Source: Guadua angustifolia (Eukaryota > Streptophyta > Magnoliopsida > Poales > Poaceae). From it: a stretch of 64,000 nt of DNA. The DNA is taken from NCBI GenBank assembly GCA_036346375.1, contig CM070517.1, forward strand, positions 10,085,161-10,149,160, read 5' to 3'. Shown here piece by piece: positions 39,901-51,843 of the stretch. The position numbers and the translations under genes are program-made. The notes beneath the pieces were generated by a model that saw only the letters and a program-made list of their open reading frames with translations, made no database searches and was not told the DNA's origin. Numbering within the stretch: position 1 is the stretch's first letter; each line of letters starts with the position of its first letter.

Positions 39901-41250
39901 CTCGATTTGTACAAAATTAACATTAAAGTGAATTCGACAGAAACAAGCTCCAACAAGCCCGACAACAATGACGAGGGCAATCCGGTGTGTCTTCGATGTT
40001 TCGCTTCAGGGCAAACTTTCAAAAACTCCACTTTTGCGGATCTCGGTTTGAATGAAGTTAACACTAAAGCGAAATCGAGCGAAACAAGCTCCAATGAAAC
40101 CGGTGACACAAAGGAGTGCAACTCGGTGCATTTTCGGGGTGTTTCACTCCGGTGCAAACTTTTCACAAAATCCACCTGTTCGGATCTCGATTTGTACGAA
40201 ATTAACATCAGAGTGAATTCAACCGAAACAAGCTCCAACAAGACCGACAACACATACGAGGGCAATCTGGTGTGTCTTTGAAGTGTTTCAGTTCACGGCA
40301 AACTTTTGTAAAGTCCACTTGTTCAGATCCTAGTTTGAAGGAAATTAACATCAGAGCAAAATCGAGCGAAACAAGCTCCAATGAGACCGGCGACACTGAG
40401 TAGTGCAATTCGGTGCATTTTCGGAGTGTTTCGCTCCGGTGCAAACTTTCACAAAATCCGCCGGTTCTGATCTCAACATGTACGAAATTAACATCATAGT
40501 TAATTCGACCGAAACATGCCCCAACAAGACCGACGACACATATGAGGGCAATCCGGTGTGTCTTCGGAGTGTTTCGCTTCGGGGCAAACTTTCGTAAAGT
40601 CCACTTGTTTGGATCCCGGTTTGAATGAAATTAACACCAAAGCGAAACAAGCTCCAATGAGACCGGTGACACATAGGAGTGCAACCCGGTGCATTTTCGG
40701 AGTGTTTCGCTCCGGTGCAAACTTTTCACAAAATCCACCTGTTCGGATCTCGATTTGTACGAAATTAACGTGAAAGCGAATTCGACCGAAACAAGCTCCA
40801 ACAAGACCGACAACAATTACGAGGGCAATCCGGTGTGTCTTCGGATGTTTCGGTCTAGGGCAAACATTCATAAACTCCACTTGTGCGGATCCCAGTTTGA
40901 ATGAAATTAACATCAGAGTGAAATCAAGCGAAACAAGCTGCAATGAGACCGCGACACGAGGAGTGCAACCGGTGCATTTTTGAGTGTTTCGCTCGGTGCA
41001 AACTTTCACAAAATCCACCTGTGCGGATCTCGATTTGTACGAAATTAACGTGAAAGCGAATTCGACCGAAACAAGCTCCGACAAGACCGACAAAACATAC
41101 GAGGGCAATCCGATGTGTCTCCGAAGTGTTTCGGTTCGGGGCAAACTTTCATAAAGTCCACTTGTGCGTATCCTGGTTTGAATGAAATTAACACTAGAGC
41201 GAAATCGAGCGAAAGAAGCTCCAATGAGACCGGCGACACCTAGGAGTGCC
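33840..41250 (+). repeat. Large satellite duplication, period about 4.8 kb
   Basis: Rare variants pair at near-constant distance: the aattttcaca variant at 33,941 and 38,729 (4,788 bp), ccgccggttctg at 35,646 and 40,458 (4,812 bp) and taggagtgcc at 36,441 and 41,241 (4,800 bp). The offset drifts because the left copy carries many small deletions: 1,705 bp between the first two anchors against 1,729 bp in the right copy. The right copy has its own 10-bp loss near 40,640. Confidence 0.8.
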
Positions 41251-43220
41251 ACCCGATGCAATTTCTGAGTGTTTCACTCCGGTGCAAACTTTCACAAAAT
41301 ACACCTGTTTGGATCTCGACTTGTACGAATTTAACATCAAAGCGAATTCGACCGAAACAAGCTCCAACAAGTCGACAACACATACGAGGGCAATCCGGTG
41401 TGTCTTTGGAGTGTTTCGCTTCGGGGCAAAATTTCGTGAAGTCCACTTGTTTGGATACCGGGTTGAATGAAATTAACGTGAGAGCGAAATTGAGCGAAAC
41501 AAGATCCAACGAGACCGGCGACATTAAGCAGTGCAATTCGGTGCATTTTTGGAGTGTTTCGCTCCTGTGCAAACTTTCACAAAATCCACCTGTTCGGATC
41601 TCAACTTGTACGAAGTTAAAATCAAAGAGATTTTGACCGAAACTAGCTCCAAGAAAACTGATGACACATACGAGGGCAACCCAGTGTGTTTTCAGAGTGT
41701 TTTGCTTCGGGGCAAACTATCATAAAGTCCACTTGTTCGGATCCCGGTTTGAATGAAATTAACACCAGAGCGAAACCGAGCGAAAAAAGCTACAATGAGA
41801 CTAGCGACGCATAGGTGTGCAACCGGTGCATTTTCAGAGTGTTTCACTCCGGTGCAAACTTTCACAAAATCCACCTATTCGGATCTCGATTTGTACGAAA
41901 TTAACATCAAAGTGAATTTGACTGAAACAACGTCCAACAAGACTAATAACAAATACTAGGGCAGTCCGGTGTGTCTTCGCATGTTTCGCTTCGGGGCAAT
42001 CTTTCGTAAACTCCACTTGTGCGGATCCAGGCTAGAATTAAATTAACACTAAAGCGAAATCGAGTGAAACAAGCTCCAATGATACCGGCGACACATAGGA
42101 GTGCAACCCGATGCATTTTCGGAGTGTTTCGCTCCGGTGCAAATTTCATAAAATCCAACTGTTCGGTTCTCGAATTGAACGAAATTAACATCAAAGTGAG
42201 ATTGATCGAAACAAGCTCGAACAGACCAACGACACATACGAGGGCAATACGGTGTGTCTTCGGATGTTTCGCTTCGTGGCAAACTTTCATAAACTCCGCT
42301 TGTGCGGATCCCGGTTTGAATGAAATTAACACTAGAGCGAAATCGAGTGAAACTAGCTCCAATGAGACCGGCGACACTAAGGAGTGCTACCCGGAGCATT
42401 TTCGGGGTGCTTCGCTTCGGTGCAAACTTTCACAAAATCCACCTTTTCAGATCTCGATTTGTACAAAATTAACATCAAAGTGAATTCGACCGAAACAAGG
42501 TCCAACAAGACCGACAACAATTACGAGGGCAATCCGGTGTGTCTTCGGATGTTTCGCTTTGGGGCAAACTTTCATAAACTCCACTTGTGCGGATCCAAGT
42601 TTGAATGAAATCAACACCAGAGCGAAATCGAGCGAAACAAGCTCCAACGAGACCGGTGACACACAGGAGAGCAACCCGGTGCATATTCGGAGTGTTTCGC
42701 TCTGGTGCAAACTTTTCACAAAATTCACCTGTTCGAATCTCGATTTGTACGAAATTAACATCAAAGCGAATTCGACCGAACCAAACTCCAACAAGACCGA
42801 CAACATATACGAGGGCAATCCGGTGTGTCTTTGTAGTGTTTCGCATCGGGGCAAACTTTCACAAAGTCCACTTGTGCGGATCCCGGTTTGAATGAAATTA
42901 ACATCAGAGCGAAATCGAGCGAAACAAGCTCCAATGAGACCGGCGACACATAGGAGTGCCACCCGATGCATTTTCGGAGTGTTTCGCTCCGGTGCAAACT
43001 TTCACAAAATCCACCTGTTCGGATCTCGATTTGTACGAAATTAACATCAAAGTGAGATCGACCGAAACAAGCTCCAACAAGACCGACAACAATTACGAGG
43101 GCAATCCGGTGTGTCTTCAGATGTTTCACTTCGTGGCAAACTTTAATAAACTCCACTTGTGCGGATCCCGGTATGAATGAAATCAACACCAGAGCGAAAT
43201 CGAGAGAAACAAGCTCCAAT

Positions 43221-43440
43221 GAGACCATTTTGGATGACACATAGGAGTGCAACCGGTGCATTACGAGGACAATCGGTGTGTCGGTTTTCGAGTGTTTTCC
43301 GGTGCAAACTTTCACGAAATTAACATCAAAGAAATCCAACAAGACCAAACAACATATACGAGGGCAAACTTTCACAAAATCAACCTGCATTTTCGGATCT
43401 CGATTTGTAGGATCTCGAAATTAACATCAAAGTGAATTCG
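43221..43440 (+). repeat. Scrambled satellite patch
   Basis: Monomer anchors appear out of order and shortened. cattttgg interrupts agaccggtgac; ggtgcattacgaggac joins the B-unit end to the middle of an A unit; gcaaactttcacgaaatt fuses the unit start to a position 30 bases further on; and ggatctcg occurs twice around 43,394-43,416. Normal order returns by about 43,440. This looks like template switching within the array or a local misassembly. Confidence 0.8.
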
Positions 43441-44629
43441 ACGAAACAAGGTCCAACAAGACCGACAACAATTACGAGGGCAATCCGGTGTGTCTTGGAT
43501 GTTTCGCCGGGCAAACTTTCATAAACTCCACTTGTGCGCGGATCGCGGTTTGAATGAAATCAACACCGAGCGAAATCGAGCGAAACAAGCTCCAATGAGA
43601 CCGGTGACACATAGGAGTGCAACCCGGTGCCAGTGTTTAGCTCGGTGCAAACTTTCACAAAATTCACCTATTCGGATCTTGATTTGTACGAAATTGACAT
43701 GAAAGTGAATTCGATCGAAACAAACTCCAACAAGACCGACAACATATACGAGGGCAATCCGGTGTGTCTTTGGAGTGTTTCACTTCGGGGTAAACTTTCA
43801 TAAAGTCCACTTGTGTGGATCAAGCTTTGAATGAAATTAACATCAGAGCGAAATCGAGGAAAACAAGCTCCCCTGAGACCGGCGACACAAAGGAGTGCCA
43901 CCCGATGCATTTTCGGAGTGTTTCGCTACAAAAATAACATTCACAAAATCCATCTGTTCAGATCTCGATTTGTACGAAATTAACCTCAAAGCAAGATCGG
44001 CCGAAACAAGCTCCAACAAGACCGACAACAATTATGATGGCAATCCGGTGTGTCTTCGGATGTTTCGCTTGGGGGCAAACTTTCATAAACCCCACTTGTG
44101 CGGATCTCGGTTTGAATGAAATTAACACCAAAGCGAAATCGAGCGAAACAAGCTCCAATGAGACCGGTCACACATAGGAGTGCAACCCGGTGCTTTTTCG
44201 GAGTGTTTCGCTCCGGTGCAAACTTTCACAAAATCCACCTGTTCGGATCTCGATTTGTACGAAATTAACATGAAAGCGCAATCGACCGAAACAAGATCCA
44301 ACAAGACCGACAACAATTACGAGGGCAATCTGGTGTGTCTTCGGAGTGTTTCGCTTCGGGGGACACTTTCATAAAGTCCACTTATTCGGATCCCGGTTTG
44401 AATGAAATTAACACATAGGAGTGCAACCCGGTGCTTTTTCGGAGTGTTTCGCTCCGGTGCAAACTTTCACAAAATCCACCTGTTCGGATCTCGATTTGTA
44501 CGAAATTAACATGAAAGCAAATTCGACCGAAACAAGATCCAACAAGACCGACAACATATACGAGGGCAATCCGGTGTGTCTTTGGAGTGTTTCGCTTCGG
44601 GGCAAACTTTCATAAAGTCCACTTGTGTT

Positions 44630-47600
44630 GATCAAGGTTTGAATGAAAATAACATCAGAGCAAAATCGAGCGAAACAAGCTCCAATGAGACCGGCGACAC
44701 ATAGGAGTGCCACCCGATGCATTTTCGGAGTGTTTCGCTCCAGTGTAAAATTTCAAAAAATCCACATGTTCGGATCTCGATTTGTACAAAATTAGCATCA
44801 AAGTGAATTCGACCGAAACAAGGTCCAACAAGACCGAGAACAATTATGAGGGCAATCCGGTGTGTCTTCGGATGTTTCGCTTCGGGGCAAACTTTCATAA
44901 ACTCAACTTGTGCGGATCCCAGTTTGAATGAAATCAACACCAGAGCGAAATCGAGGGAAATAAGCTCCAATGAGACCGGTGACACATAGGAGAACAACCC
45001 GGTGCATTTTCGGAGTGTTTCGCTCCGGTGCAAACTTTTCACAAAATCCACCTGTTCGGATGTCGATTTGTACGAAGTTAACATCAAAGCGAATTCGACC
45101 GAAACAAACTCCAACAAGACCGACAACATATACGAGGGCAATCCGGTGTGTCTTTGGAGTGTTTCGCTTTGGAGCAAACTTTCATAAAGTCCACTTGTGC
45201 GGATCCCGGTTTGAATGAAATTAACATTAGAGCGAAATCGAGCGAAACAAGCTCCAATGAGACCGGCGACACATAAGTGTGCCACCCGATGCATTTTCGG
45301 AGTGTTTCGCTCCGGTGCAAACTTTCACAAAATCCACCTGTTCGGATGTCGATTTGCACGAAATTAACATCAAAGTGAATTCGACCGAAACAAGCTCCAA
45401 CAAGACCGACAACAATCACGAGGGCAATCTGGTGTGTCTTCGGATGTTTCGCTTCGGGGCAAACTTACATTAACTCCACTTGTGCGGATCCTGGTTTGAA
45501 TGAAATTAATACCAAAGCAAAATCGAGCGAAACAATCTCCAATGAGACTAGTGACACATAGGAGCGCAAGCAAGTGTATTTTCGGAGTGTTTTGCAGCAG
45601 TCCAAACTTTTCACAAAATCCATCAGCTCGGATCTCGATTTGTACGAAATTAACATAAAAGAGAATTCGACCGAAACAACCTCCAACAAGACTGACAACA
45701 TATACAAGGGCATTCCGGTTTGTCTTTGGAGTGTTTAAACCGAGAACAAACTTTCATAAAGTCCACTTGTGCGGATCCCAGTTTGAATGAAATTAACATC
45801 AGAGCGAAATCGAGCGAAACAAGCTCCAATGAGACCGGCGACACATAGGAGCGCCACCCGGTGCATTTTCGGAGTGTTTCGCTCGGTGCAAACTTTCACA
45901 AAATCCACCTGTTCGGATCTCGATTTGTACAAAATTAACATCAAAACGATGTCGACCAAAACAAGCTCCAACAAGACCGACAACACTTACGAGGGCAATC
46001 CAGTGTGTCTTTGGAGTGTTTCGGTTCGGGGCAAACTTTCATAAAGTCCACTTGTTCGGATCCCGGTTTGAATGAAATTATCATCAGTGCGAAATCAAGC
46101 GAAACAAGCACCAATGGGACCGGCAATACTGAGGAGTGCATTTCGGTGCATTTTCGGAGTGTTTCGCTCCGGTGCAAACTTTCACAAAATCCTCCTGTTC
46201 GGATCTCAACTTGTACGAAATTAACAACAAAGCGAATCCGACCGAAACAAGCTCCAACAAGACCGACGACACATACGAGGGTAATCCGGTGTGTCTTCGG
46301 AGTGTTTTGCTTTGGGCAAACTTTCATAAAGTCCAGAAGCTCGGATCCGGTTTAAATGAAATTAACACCAGAGTGAAATCGAGCAAAAAAAGCTCCAATC
46401 AGACCGGCGACACATAGGAGTGCCACCCGATGCATTTTCGGAGTGTTTCGCTCCAGTGTAAACACAGATACAAAATCCACCTATTCGGATCTTGACTTGT
46501 ACGAATTTAACATCAAAGCGAATTCAACGAAACAAGCTCCAACAATACCGACAACACATACGAGGGCAATCCGGGGTGTCTTCAGAGTGTTTCGCTTCGA
46601 GGCAAATTTTAATAAAGTCCACTTGTTCGGATCCCGGTTTGAATGAAATTAACACCTGAGAGAAATCGAGCGAAACATGCTCCAAGGAGACCGGCGACAC
46701 ATAGGAGTGCAACCCGGTGCATTTTTGGAGTGTTTTGCTCCGATGCAAACTTTCACAAAATCCACTTGTTCGGATCTCGATTTGTACGAAATTAAAATCA
46801 AAGCAAAATCGACCGAAACATGCTCCAAAAAGGCTGACAACAATTACGAGGGCAATCCGGTGTGTCTTCGGATGTTTCGCTTCGTGGCAAACTTTCATAA
46901 ACTCCACTTCTGTGGATTCCGGTTTGAATGAAAATAACGCCAAAGCGAAATAGAGTGAAACAAGCTCCAATGAGACCGACGACACATTGGAGTGCAACCC
47001 GGTGCATTTTCGGAGTTTTTCGCTCGGATGCAAACTTTTTCACAAAATCCACCAGTTCGGATCTCGATTTGTACAAAATTAACATGAAAACAAATTCGAC
47101 CGAAACAACCTCCAACAAGACTGACAACATATATGAGGGCAATCCGGTGTGTGTTTGGAGTGTTTCGCTTCGGGGCAAACTTTCATAAAGTCCACTTGTG
47201 TGGATCCAGGTTTGAGAAATTAACATTCGAGCGAAATTGAGCAAAACAAGCTCCAATGAGACCTGCGACACATAGGAGTGCCACCCGATGCATTTTCAAG
47301 TGTTTCGCTCCGGTGCAAACTTTGACAAAATCCACCTGTTCGGATCTCGATTTGTACGAAATTAACATCAAAGTGAATTCGACCTAAACAAGGTCCAACA
47401 AGACCGACAACAATTATGAGGGCAATCCGGTGCATCTTCGGATGTTTCGCTTCGGGGCAAACTTTCATAAACTCAACTTGTGCGGATCCCAGTTTGAATG
47501 AAATCAACACCAGAGCGAAATCGAGGGAAACAAGCTCCAATGAGACCGGTGACACATAGGAGAGCAACCCGGTGCATTTTCGGAGTGTTTCGCTCGGTGC

Positions 47601-49770
47601 AAACTTTTCACAAAATCCACCTGTTCGGATGTCGATTTGTACGAAATTAACATCAAAGTGAATTCGACCGAAACAAACTCCAACAAGACCGACAACATAT
47701 ACGAGGGCAATCCGGCGTGTCTTTGGAGTGTTTCGCTTTTGGGCAAACTTTCATATAGTCCACTTGTGCGGATCCCGGTTTGAATGAAATTAACATCAGA
47801 GCAAAATCGAGTGAAACAAGCTCCAATGAGACCGGCGACACATAGGTGTGCCACCCGATGCATTTTTGGAGTGTTTCGCTCCGGTGCAAACTTTCACAAA
47901 ATCCACCTGTTCGGATGTCGATTTGCACGAAATTAACATCAAAGTGAATTCGATCGAAACAAGCTCCAACAAGACCGACAACAATCACGGGGGCAATCCG
48001 GTGTGTCTTCGGACGTTCCGCTTCGGGGCAAACTTACATAAACTCCACTTGTGCGGATCCTGGTTTGAATGAAATTAATACCAAAGCGAAATCGAGCGAA
48101 ACAAGCTCCCGTGAGACCGGTGACACATAGAAGCACAAGCAAGTGCATTTTCGGAGTGTTTTGCAGCAGTCCAAACTTTTCACAAAATCCATCAGCTCAT
48201 ATCTCGATTTGTACGAAATTAACATAAAAGAGAATTCGACCGAAACAAGCTCCAACAAGACCGACAACATATACAAGGGCAATCCGGTTTGTCTTTGGAG
48301 TGTTTCGCTTCGGGGCAAACTTTCATAAAGTCCACTTGTGCGGATCCCAGTTTGAATGAAATTAACATCAAAGCGAAATCGAGCGAAACAAGCTCCAATG
48401 AGACCGGCGACACATAGGAGCACCACCCGGTGCATTTTCGGAGTGTTTCGCTCCGGTGCAAACTTTCACAAAATCCACCTGTTCAGATCTCGATTGTACG
48501 AAATTAACATCAAAACGATGTCGACCAAAACAAGCTCCAACAAGACCGACAACACTTACGAGGGCAATCCAGTGTGTCTTTAGAGTGTTTCGGTTCGGGG
48601 CAAACTTTCATAAAGTCCATTTGTTCGGATCCCGGTTTGAATGAAATTATCATCAGTGCGAAATCGAGCGAAACAAGCACCAATGGGACCGGCAATACTG
48701 AGGAGTGCATTTCGGTGCATTTTCGGAGTGTTTCGCTCCGGTGCAAACTTTCACAAAATCCTCCTGTTCGGATCTCAACTTGTACGAAATTAACATCAAA
48801 GCGAATCTGACCGAAACAAGCTCCAACAAGACCGACGACACATACGAGGGTAATCCGGTGTGTCTTCAGAGTGTTTTGCTTTGGGCAAACTTTCATAAAG
48901 TCCAGAAGCTCGGATCCGGTTTAAATGAAATTAACACCAGAGCAAAATCGAGCAAAAAAAGCTCCAATCAGACCGGCGACACATAGGAGTGCCACTTGAT
49001 GCATTTTCGGAGTGTTTCGCTCCGGTGTAAACTTTCACAAAATCCACCTATTCGGATCTTGACTTGTACGAATTTAACATCAAAGAGAATTCGACCGAAA
49101 CATGCTCCAACAATACCGACAACACATACGAGGGCAATCCGGTGTGTCTTCATAGTGTTTCGCTTCGAGGCAAATTTTAATAAAGTCCACTTGTTCGGAT
49201 CCCGGTTTGAATGAAATTAACACCTGAGAGAAATCGAGCGAAACAAGCTCCAAGGAGACCGGTGACACATAAGAGTGCAACCCGGTGCATTTTTGGAGTG
49301 TTTTGCTCCGATGCAAACTTTCACAAAATCCACTTGTTCGGATCTCGATTTGTACGAAATTAAAATCAAAGCGAAATCGATCGAAACATGCTCCAAAAAG
49401 GTCGACAACAATTACGAGGGCAATCCGGTGTGTCTTCGGATGTTTTGCTTCGTGGCAAACTTTCATGAACTCCACTTTTGTGGATTCCGGTATGAATGAA
49501 AATAACGCCAAAGCGAAATAGAGTGAAACAAGCTCCAATGAGACTGACGACACATTGGAGTGCAACCCGGTGCATTTTCGGAGTTTTTGCTCAGATGCAA
49601 ACTTTTTCACAAAATCCACCAGTTCGGATCTTGATTTGTACAAAATTAACATGAAAACAAATTCGACCGAAACAACCTCCAACAAGACTAACAACATATA
49701 CGAGGGCAATCCGGTGTGTCTTTGGTGTGTTTCGTTTCTTCGCAAACTTTCATAAAGTCCACTTGTGCGG
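44630..49770 (+). repeat. Higher-order repeat, 2,569 bp (18 monomers), two copies
   Basis: Private variants recur at 2,569-2,570 bp: tttgcagcag at 45,591 and 48,160, gtccagaagc at 46,331 and 48,900, actcaacttg at 44,901 and 47,471, and the aaaataacgcc block near 46,930 and 49,499. 2,569 is 18 monomers of 142.7 bp, or nine A-B dimers. The copies differ by scattered single bases only, so this is a recent unequal-exchange duplication. Confidence 0.9.
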
Positions 49771-49872
49771 ATCCCGGTTTGAACGAAATTAACATCAGAG
49801 CAAAATCGAGCCAAACAAGCACCAACAAGACCGACAACACTTACGAGGGCAATCCGGTGTGTCTTCTGAGTG

Positions 49873-50157
49873 TGATGGGAGCAACGATCCTGATCTTTCG
49901 GTGAGATGATGATACGTCGAGTTGGGGGTGTTGATGGCACCGAATTGAGATGATGATATGTCGAGTTGGGGTGTTGATGGCACCGAATTTAGGGCTTCCT
50001 ACCAAACAGGTCGGGAGCTTCACAATCGCAATGCCAAATCCACACAGATACAAGATCCAAATGATCAGCAGTCGAAACAGCGATGGTCGGGGACGAAGTG
50101 CCGGTCGTAGGGGACGAAGGGGCAGCGGTTGTTTCCTTGGTTGGGATGTCCTCATCA
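49873..50157 (-). mobile_element. Miniature CRM-type solo LTR (285 bp) with 5-bp TSD
   Basis: The element starts tgatgggagc and ends gatgtcctcatca, flanked on both sides by gagtg (49,868-49,872 and 50,158-50,162). Read on the minus strand it starts tgatgaggacatccc, the CRM LTR start. It matches the two ends of the 906-bp solo LTR at 54,707-55,612 but lacks the middle ~660 bp of that copy. It also carries a 44-bp tandem duplication at 49,903-49,990 (gagatgatgata... twice). It contains no gene. Confidence 0.85.
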
Positions 50158-50553
50158 GAGTGTTTCGGTTTGGGGCAAACTTTCATAAAGTCCACTTGTG
50201 CGGATCCCGGTTTTAATGAAATTAACACCAGAGCGAAATTGAGTGAAACAAGCTCCAATGAGACCGGCGATACAGGAGTGCCACGGTGCATTTTCAGAGT
50301 GTTTTTCTCTGGTGCAAACTTTCACAAAATCCACCTGTTCGGATCTCAACTTATACAAATTTAACATCAAAGCGAATTCGACCGAAACAAGCTCCAACAA
50401 GACCGACAACACAAACGGGGGCAATCCGGTGTGTCTTCGGAGTGTTTTGCTTCGGGTCAAACTTTCATAAAGTCCACTTGTTCGGATCCCGGTTTGAATG
50501 AAATTTGCACCAGAGCGAAATTGAGCGAAACAAGCTCCAATGAGACCGACGAC
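50158..50553 (+). repeat. Last satellite units, array edge
   Basis: Satellite continues from the TSD copy gagtg through about 2.7 monomers and stops after gagaccgacgac near 50,553, inside a B unit. No satellite anchor was seen to the right of this point. Confidence 0.9.
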
Positions 50554-51843
50554 CAAGCGGAGTACCTGGGCGATCACCGAGAGATCGCCACTCTTGGCTA
50601 GAAAGGCCAATGGATGGATCCCATCCGATCCTTCCTGCAAGACCGAGAGATCCCCGACGATGATGCCTCAGCTGAGAAGATAGCACGCAAGGCCAAGTGC
50701 CGTGCTCTGGTGGATAGGGACCTATACCGCTGGAGCAGGAACGGAATTCTACTAAAGTGCATCACTCGAGTAGAGGGGAGCGCCCTGCTCTCTGATATCC
50801 ATGGAGGCATGTGCGGGAGCCATATGTCCGGCCAGACGCTTGTCGGCAAAGCGTTCCGCCAAGGATTTTATAGGTCTACTGCCCTCTAGGATGCTTGCGA
50901 GCTGGTGAGGAAATGCGAAGCATGCCAATTCTTCGCTAGGCAAATTCACTGACCAGCCCAAGCTCTACAAACCATCCCGCTCTCCTGGCCATTCGCAGTC
51001 TGGGAGCTGGATATCCTGGGCCTGTTCCCGCGGGCCACAAGGGCTTCACCTACCTGTTCGTCGCCATTGACAAATTCACCAAGTGGGTCGAAGCCGAAGC
51101 AGTACGTGCCATCACGGCTTTCGCTGCTATCAAGTTCATCCACGGAATCTTCACCCGCTTTGGAGTCGCCAATCGCATCATCACCGACAACGGCACTCAA
51201 TTCACCACCGCGGCTTTCCTGGAGTTCTGCGAAGAGATGGGCACAAAAGTATGCTTTGCTTTAATGGCACATCCCAAGAGCAATGGCCAAGTTGAGCGTA
51301 CCAATGCGCTGATATTGAGAGGCTTGAAGACCAGAGCATTCGATCGGCTACACAGGCGGGCCGTGGTGGATGGAAGAGCTCCCGACTGTACTATGCTCGC
51401 TCCGAACCACACCTAGCTGGGCGACTGGCGAAACACCCTTCTTCTTGGTCTACGGCGCCGAAGCTGTCCTCCCGTCCGAGCTGTCGTTCGGTTTGCCGCG
51501 TGTCTCGGCGTTCAGCGAGGAAGGACGAGAACACCACCGCGGTGAAGATGTCAACCTTCTGGAGGAGGTGCGCGACCGGGCGGCCTTGCGCGCCGCCCAG
51601 TACCAGCAAAGCCTCAGGCGGTACCACGCCACCCATGTCTGCGAGAGAACACTGGCAATTGGCGACCTGATCTTGCGTAGAATCCAGACGCATGCCGGGC
51701 TCCACAAACTGTCTCCCCGATGGGAGGGCCCCTTTAAGGTAGTCTCAGTATCTCGACCCGGGGCAGTCCGGTTCGCCACTGAGGACGATCAAGTGCTGGC
51801 CAACTCCTTCAACGTGGAGTTGTTGCGAAAGTTTTACCCCTAA
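50554..51843 (+). pseudogene. Tat-lineage Ty3 integrase, 5' truncated and frameshifted
   Basis: Satellite gives way directly to the middle of pol. Readable pieces are ARKAKCRALVDRDLYRWS and the zinc site HGGMCGSH ... CEACQF (50,799-50,931). The core follows: WELDILGLFPR around 51,003, IITDNGTQFTTAAFLEFC around 51,180 and NGQVERTNALILRGL around 51,283. The C-terminal domain (ETPFFLVYGAEAVLPSE to SFNVELLRKFYP) ends at the TAA at 51,841. In-frame stops at 50,887 and 50,950 and frame changes near 51,030 and 51,330 break it. The motif set fits the Tat lineage of Ty3 elements. Protease, RT and RNase H are missing. Confidence 0.85.

Larger units (their letters stand above)
31353..49872 (+). repeat. 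Centromere-type satellite array 3 with higher-order structure
   Basis: About 18.5 kb of head-to-tail monomers in the same orientation as arrays 1 and 2. Clean spacing can be read from gcaaac at 42,851, 42,994 and 43,136 (143 + 142 = 285 bp). Unit order is mainly A-B alternation with occasional A-A pairs. Superimposed are an 856-bp period (32,240-33,950), a roughly 4.8-kb period (33,840-41,250) and a 2,569-bp period (44,630-49,770). The part from about 34,070 to 38,660 has dense small deletions; the rest is well preserved. A scrambled unit lies at 43,221-43,440. Confidence 0.95.

Noticed and set aside
31353..49872. Dozens of open frames of 60-250 codons, on both strands, with similar peptides
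   Set aside because: They repeat with the satellite dimer, overlap each other on both strands and have no domain. They follow from the 285-bp dimer being a multiple of three.
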